A stretch of 8,322 nt of DNA from Lachnoclostridium sp. UBA1781 (GTDB lineage: Bacteria; Bacillota; Clostridia; Lachnospirales; Lachnospiraceae), in contig DCGJ01000010.1 in assembly GCA_002315495.1 (NCBI GenBank), positions 16,161 through 24,482 on the forward strand, written 5' to 3'. Position 1 is the stretch's first letter, and every line of letters starts with the position of its first letter. Under the pieces are notes generated by a model, which ran no database searches, was not told the origin of the DNA, and saw only the letters and a program-made list of their open reading frames with translations. The position numbers and the translations under genes were made by a program. Shown in pieces: positions 6,180 to 8,322 of the stretch.

Positions 6180-8246
6180 ATGAGTACGGGTGCAACAAAG
6201 AGTACGAGAAAAAAGAGAAGATATACAAAGAGCAGACTGACCGACCAGGCGATTCGGGTGTTGATTTTGCCGGTCGTATTGGTGTATTTTGAGGTGGTGC
6301 TGCATTTGGCAGTGTATCGGAGTCTGAATGCAAAGATTTTTTATCCGATTCTTTTCGCACTTAGCCTTGGCTTTTTCGCATCCGCTGTGGTTGGTCTTCT
6401 TCGGAACACCGCTGCGAAAGTGGTGACATGGATTCTCTTGGCACTCACGATGGTGTTGTTTTTTGTTCAGTTGGTTTACTATGGACTTTTCAAAACGTAC
6501 CTAACGCTGTTTATGATGCAAAATGCGGGGGATGCCACCGAGTTCTGGAGAGATGGTCTGGCACAGGCGTTTAAGGTGCTCCCGGTGCTCATTGTGTTTG
6601 CTCTTCCGCTTGTTTTATTTGGAATCCTTCGCAAAAAGGTATCGATGAAGCATCGTCTTCATCCAACCTTTCTTTGCGGCTCAATCGCCTGTTCACTTCT
6701 GTTTCTTGCGATTGCGATGGTTTCTGTGAATTCCGGAACGAAGCAGACTTCCGTTCATGCTCTTATGTATGAGGAGTGGCGTACGGATGACGGCGTTCGT
6801 GATATGGGGCTTTTTGTGAACCTTGTTCAGGACGTGAAAAAATGCCTGACTTACGATGGGGACAAGGTAAGTGATGGTGATATCAGTGATGTTAATCTGG
6901 ACGATTTGATTGTGAAGAAGGATGACACGCCGACACCGGAACCGACCAGAGAACCTTCCTCAACGCCAACCCCGAGTCCGACTCCGATTGATAAATCACC
7001 GAATGAATTGAACATCGATTTTGCGGCACTCGCAGCGAGTGAGAAAAAGGACTCCATTAAGGCGATTCACGAGTATATGGCGACGGCCGAGACAACGAAT
7101 AAGAACGAATACACCGGAATGTTTGAGGGCTACAATGTCATTATGTTGACGTGTGAAGCATTTTCCACATGGTGTATCGATGAGAATCTGACGCCAACTT
7201 TGTATAAGATGGCAAATGAAGGCTTTGTCTTCAACAACTTCTACAATCCGGTTTGGATTACGAGTACCTCGGACGGTGAGTACGTCGAGTGTATGGGCCT
7301 TTACCCGGATCTGCAGAAGAATAATTCCTTTAAGCGTGCCGGGGCAAATGGCAACTACCTGCCGTATTGTCTTGGCAATCAGATGAAGCGCTACGGCTAC
7401 ACGGCAAGGGCTTATCATAATAACACCTATACTTATTATGGTCGTGACAAGTCACATCCGCTCATGGGTTATGAGTATAAGGCAGTCGGTCATGGGCTTG
7501 ACATCAAGGAAACCTGGCCGGAGTCTGATCTGGAAATGATGCAGGTCAGCATGGAGGACTATATTAACGATGAGCATTTTGTTGCTTATTATATGACGGT
7601 ATCCGGACATATGCGCTATAACTGGACCGGCAACACCATGTGCGTAAAGCACAAGGAAGAGGTGCAGGACCTTCCGTATTCGGAGGCATGTAAGGCGTAC
7701 ATCGCATGTAATATGGAGCTTGATCAGGCACTGGCCTACATGATTCAGCGCTTGGAGGAAGCGGGGAAGCTGGAGAATACCCTGTTCGTATTTGCAGGTG
7801 ACCATTATCCGTACGGTCTGGAGCTGGATGAGATTAGGGAACTAAGTGCCTGGGAGATTGATGAAACCTTTGAGCTGTATCGTAGCACGTTGGTTATCTG
7901 GAGTGCATCGATGGAGGAACCGATTCCGGTGGATAAACTTTCCAGTACGGTAGATATTATGCCAACGGTTTGCAACCTTCTTGGAATCGACTATGATTCC
8001 CGTCTGTATATCGGTAAGGACATCTTTTCCGATAACAGCCCGCTTGTGATCTTCAAGGATGGCAGCTTTATTACTGAGTACTGTAAGTACGATGTGAAAA
8101 ATGGTGAGATGACGATGCTTCAGGATGTGGAGCTTCCGGAGGGGTATATCAAATCGGTTCGTGAAATAGTAAAGACGCGACTGACCATTTCCAGAGGAAT
8201 CGTGAACAACGACTATTACAAGTACCTAAAGGATTATTTGCCATAG
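6180..8246 (+). CDS. LTA-synthase-family phosphoglycerol transferase
   Basis: This 688-residue membrane enzyme belongs to the alkaline-phosphatase/sulfatase fold group that moves phosphoglycerol from phosphatidylglycerol to an envelope acceptor. Five membrane segments lie at about 26-46, 53-73, 80-102, 132-150 and 163-183, as in LtaS. The catalytic domain starts near 317. It keeps the known metal and catalytic residues: Glu326 in Cys-Glu-Ala-Phe-Ser, the threonine nucleophile Thr363 in Ser-Thr-Ser-Asp-Gly-Glu, substrate-site His477 in Ser-Gly-His-Met, and Asp541-His542 in Ala-Gly-Asp-His-Tyr-Pro. Unusually, the stretch joining membrane and catalytic parts holds a Thr/Pro-rich linker (249-270) of TP-type repeats. 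The product could be type I LTA or another phosphoglycerol-decorated glycan; the sequence does not decide. GAGGAG nine bases upstream supports the ATG. It starts 24 bases after the esterase stop, so the two are probably cotranscribed. Confidence 0.92.
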   Translation: MSTGATKSTRKKRRYTKSRLTDQAIRVLILPVVLVYFEVVLHLAVYRSLNAKIFYPILFALSLGFFASAVVGLLRNTAAKVVTWILLALTMVLFFVQLVYYGLFKTYLTLFMMQNAGDATEFWRDGLAQAFKVLPVLIVFALPLVLFGILRKKVSMKHRLHPTFLCGSIACSLLFLAIAMVSVNSGTKQTSVHALMYEEWRTDDGVRDMGLFVNLVQDVKKCLTYDGDKVSDGDISDVNLDDLIVKKDDTPTPEPTREPSSTPTPSPTPIDKSPNELNIDFAALAASEKKDSIKAIHEYMATAETTNKNEYTGMFEGYNVIMLTCEAFSTWCIDENLTPTLYKMANEGFVFNNFYNPVWITSTSDGEYVECMGLYPDLQKNNSFKRAGANGNYLPYCLGNQMKRYGYTARAYHNNTYTYYGRDKSHPLMGYEYKAVGHGLDIKETWPESDLEMMQVSMEDYINDEHFVAYYMTVSGHMRYNWTGNTMCVKHKEEVQDLPYSEACKAYIACNMELDQALAYMIQRLEEAGKLENTLFVFAGDHYPYGLELDEIRELSAWEIDETFELYRSTLVIWSASMEEPIPVDKLSSTVDIMPTVCNLLGIDYDSRLYIGKDIFSDNSPLVIFKDGSFITEYCKYDVKNGEMTMLQDVELPEGYIKSVREIVKTRLTISRGIVNNDYYKYLKDYLP

Positions 8247-8252
8247 GTGTGA

Positions 8253-8278
8253 ATTGTAAGAAAACATATTCTTACGAT
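8253..8278 (+). other. Hairpin after the LTA-synthase-like gene
   Basis: GTAAGAA (8256-8262) pairs with TTCTTAC (8269-8275) around a six-base loop; three further outer pairs, one of them G-U, extend it to 8253-8278. It is followed by AAAAAC, not a T-tract, so it is not a standard intrinsic terminator on this strand. It may be an mRNA 3' end stabiliser or an operator beside the next promoter. Confidence 0.4.
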
Positions 8279-8287
8279 AAAAACGGC

Positions 8288-8316
8288 TTGACGATATGCG
8301 GAAAAAGATATATAGT
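8288..8316 (+). promoter_or_regulatory. Outward sigma-A-type promoter at the right edge
   Basis: TTGACG (8288-8293) and TATAGT (8311-8316) are separated by 17 bases, close to the vegetative consensus. The start site would fall at or just past the window's end, so the gene it drives is not visible. Confidence 0.6.
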
Positions 8317-8322
8317 CAGTAA

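Noticed and set aside
4980..6305. A 441-codon open frame on the minus strand, opposite the esterase gene
   Set aside because: It lies antisense to a clearly recognised gene, has no domain-like pattern, and is rich in Arg, His, Leu and Ile as expected from reading the complement of a coding strand.
6851..7057. Gly/Val/Ser-rich minus-strand frame opposite the LTA-synthase linker
   Set aside because: Its low complexity is just the complement of the Thr/Pro-coding repeats; there is no start context or family likeness.
8253..8278. Hairpin considered as the terminator of the three-gene unit
   Set aside because: It is followed by A residues rather than T on the plus strand, so it lacks the needed T-tract.

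Overview
The window looks like chromosomal DNA of an anaerobic gut Firmicute, most likely Lachnospiraceae. This rests on three things: moderate GC, strong AGGAG-type ribosome binding sites, and protein types usual in that family (a trigger-factor-like foldase with an acidic tail, a GH130 mannoside phosphorylase, an LTA-synthase-type membrane enzyme). The genus cannot be fixed from the sequence alone. No rRNA, tRNA, CRISPR array, transposase, integrase or phage gene is visible.

Bases 1-685 hold the 3' end of a trigger-factor-like gene, ending in a tandem 33-bp repeat, then a strong intrinsic terminator placed between two convergent genes. Bases 683-1558 (minus strand) encode an AraC-family regulator with an N-terminal cupin domain. 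A 154-bp divergent intergenic region (1559-1712) holds back-to-back extended -10 promoters and several inverted or direct repeats. Bases 1713-2690 encode a GH130 phosphorylase that closely resembles the mannosyl-GlcNAc / manno-oligosaccharide phosphorylase group. The regulator and phosphorylase form a likely regulator-target pair for beta-mannoside or N-glycan-core catabolism. No transporter, epimerase or other mannan enzyme is encoded here.

A 178-bp gap (2691-2868) carries a 3' UTR stem, an intrinsic terminator, a new promoter and a palindrome. A second transcription unit follows on the plus strand: an unrecognised protein with three membrane segments and a large predicted extracytoplasmic domain (2869-4515), a cytoplasmic sialate-O-acetylesterase-like SGNH esterase (4566-6155), and an LTA-synthase-family phosphoglycerol transferase (6180-8246). 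Gaps of 50 and 24 bp with good ribosome binding sites and no visible terminator suggest one operon. The last 76 bases contain a hairpin without a T-tract and a good sigma-A-type promoter (TTGACG-17-TATAGT) pointing out of the window.

No plainly new system is proven. The best leads are the conserved-looking membrane protein of unknown function, the odd placement of a cytoplasmic sugar esterase between two envelope genes, and the compact divergent promoter controlling the phosphorylase.
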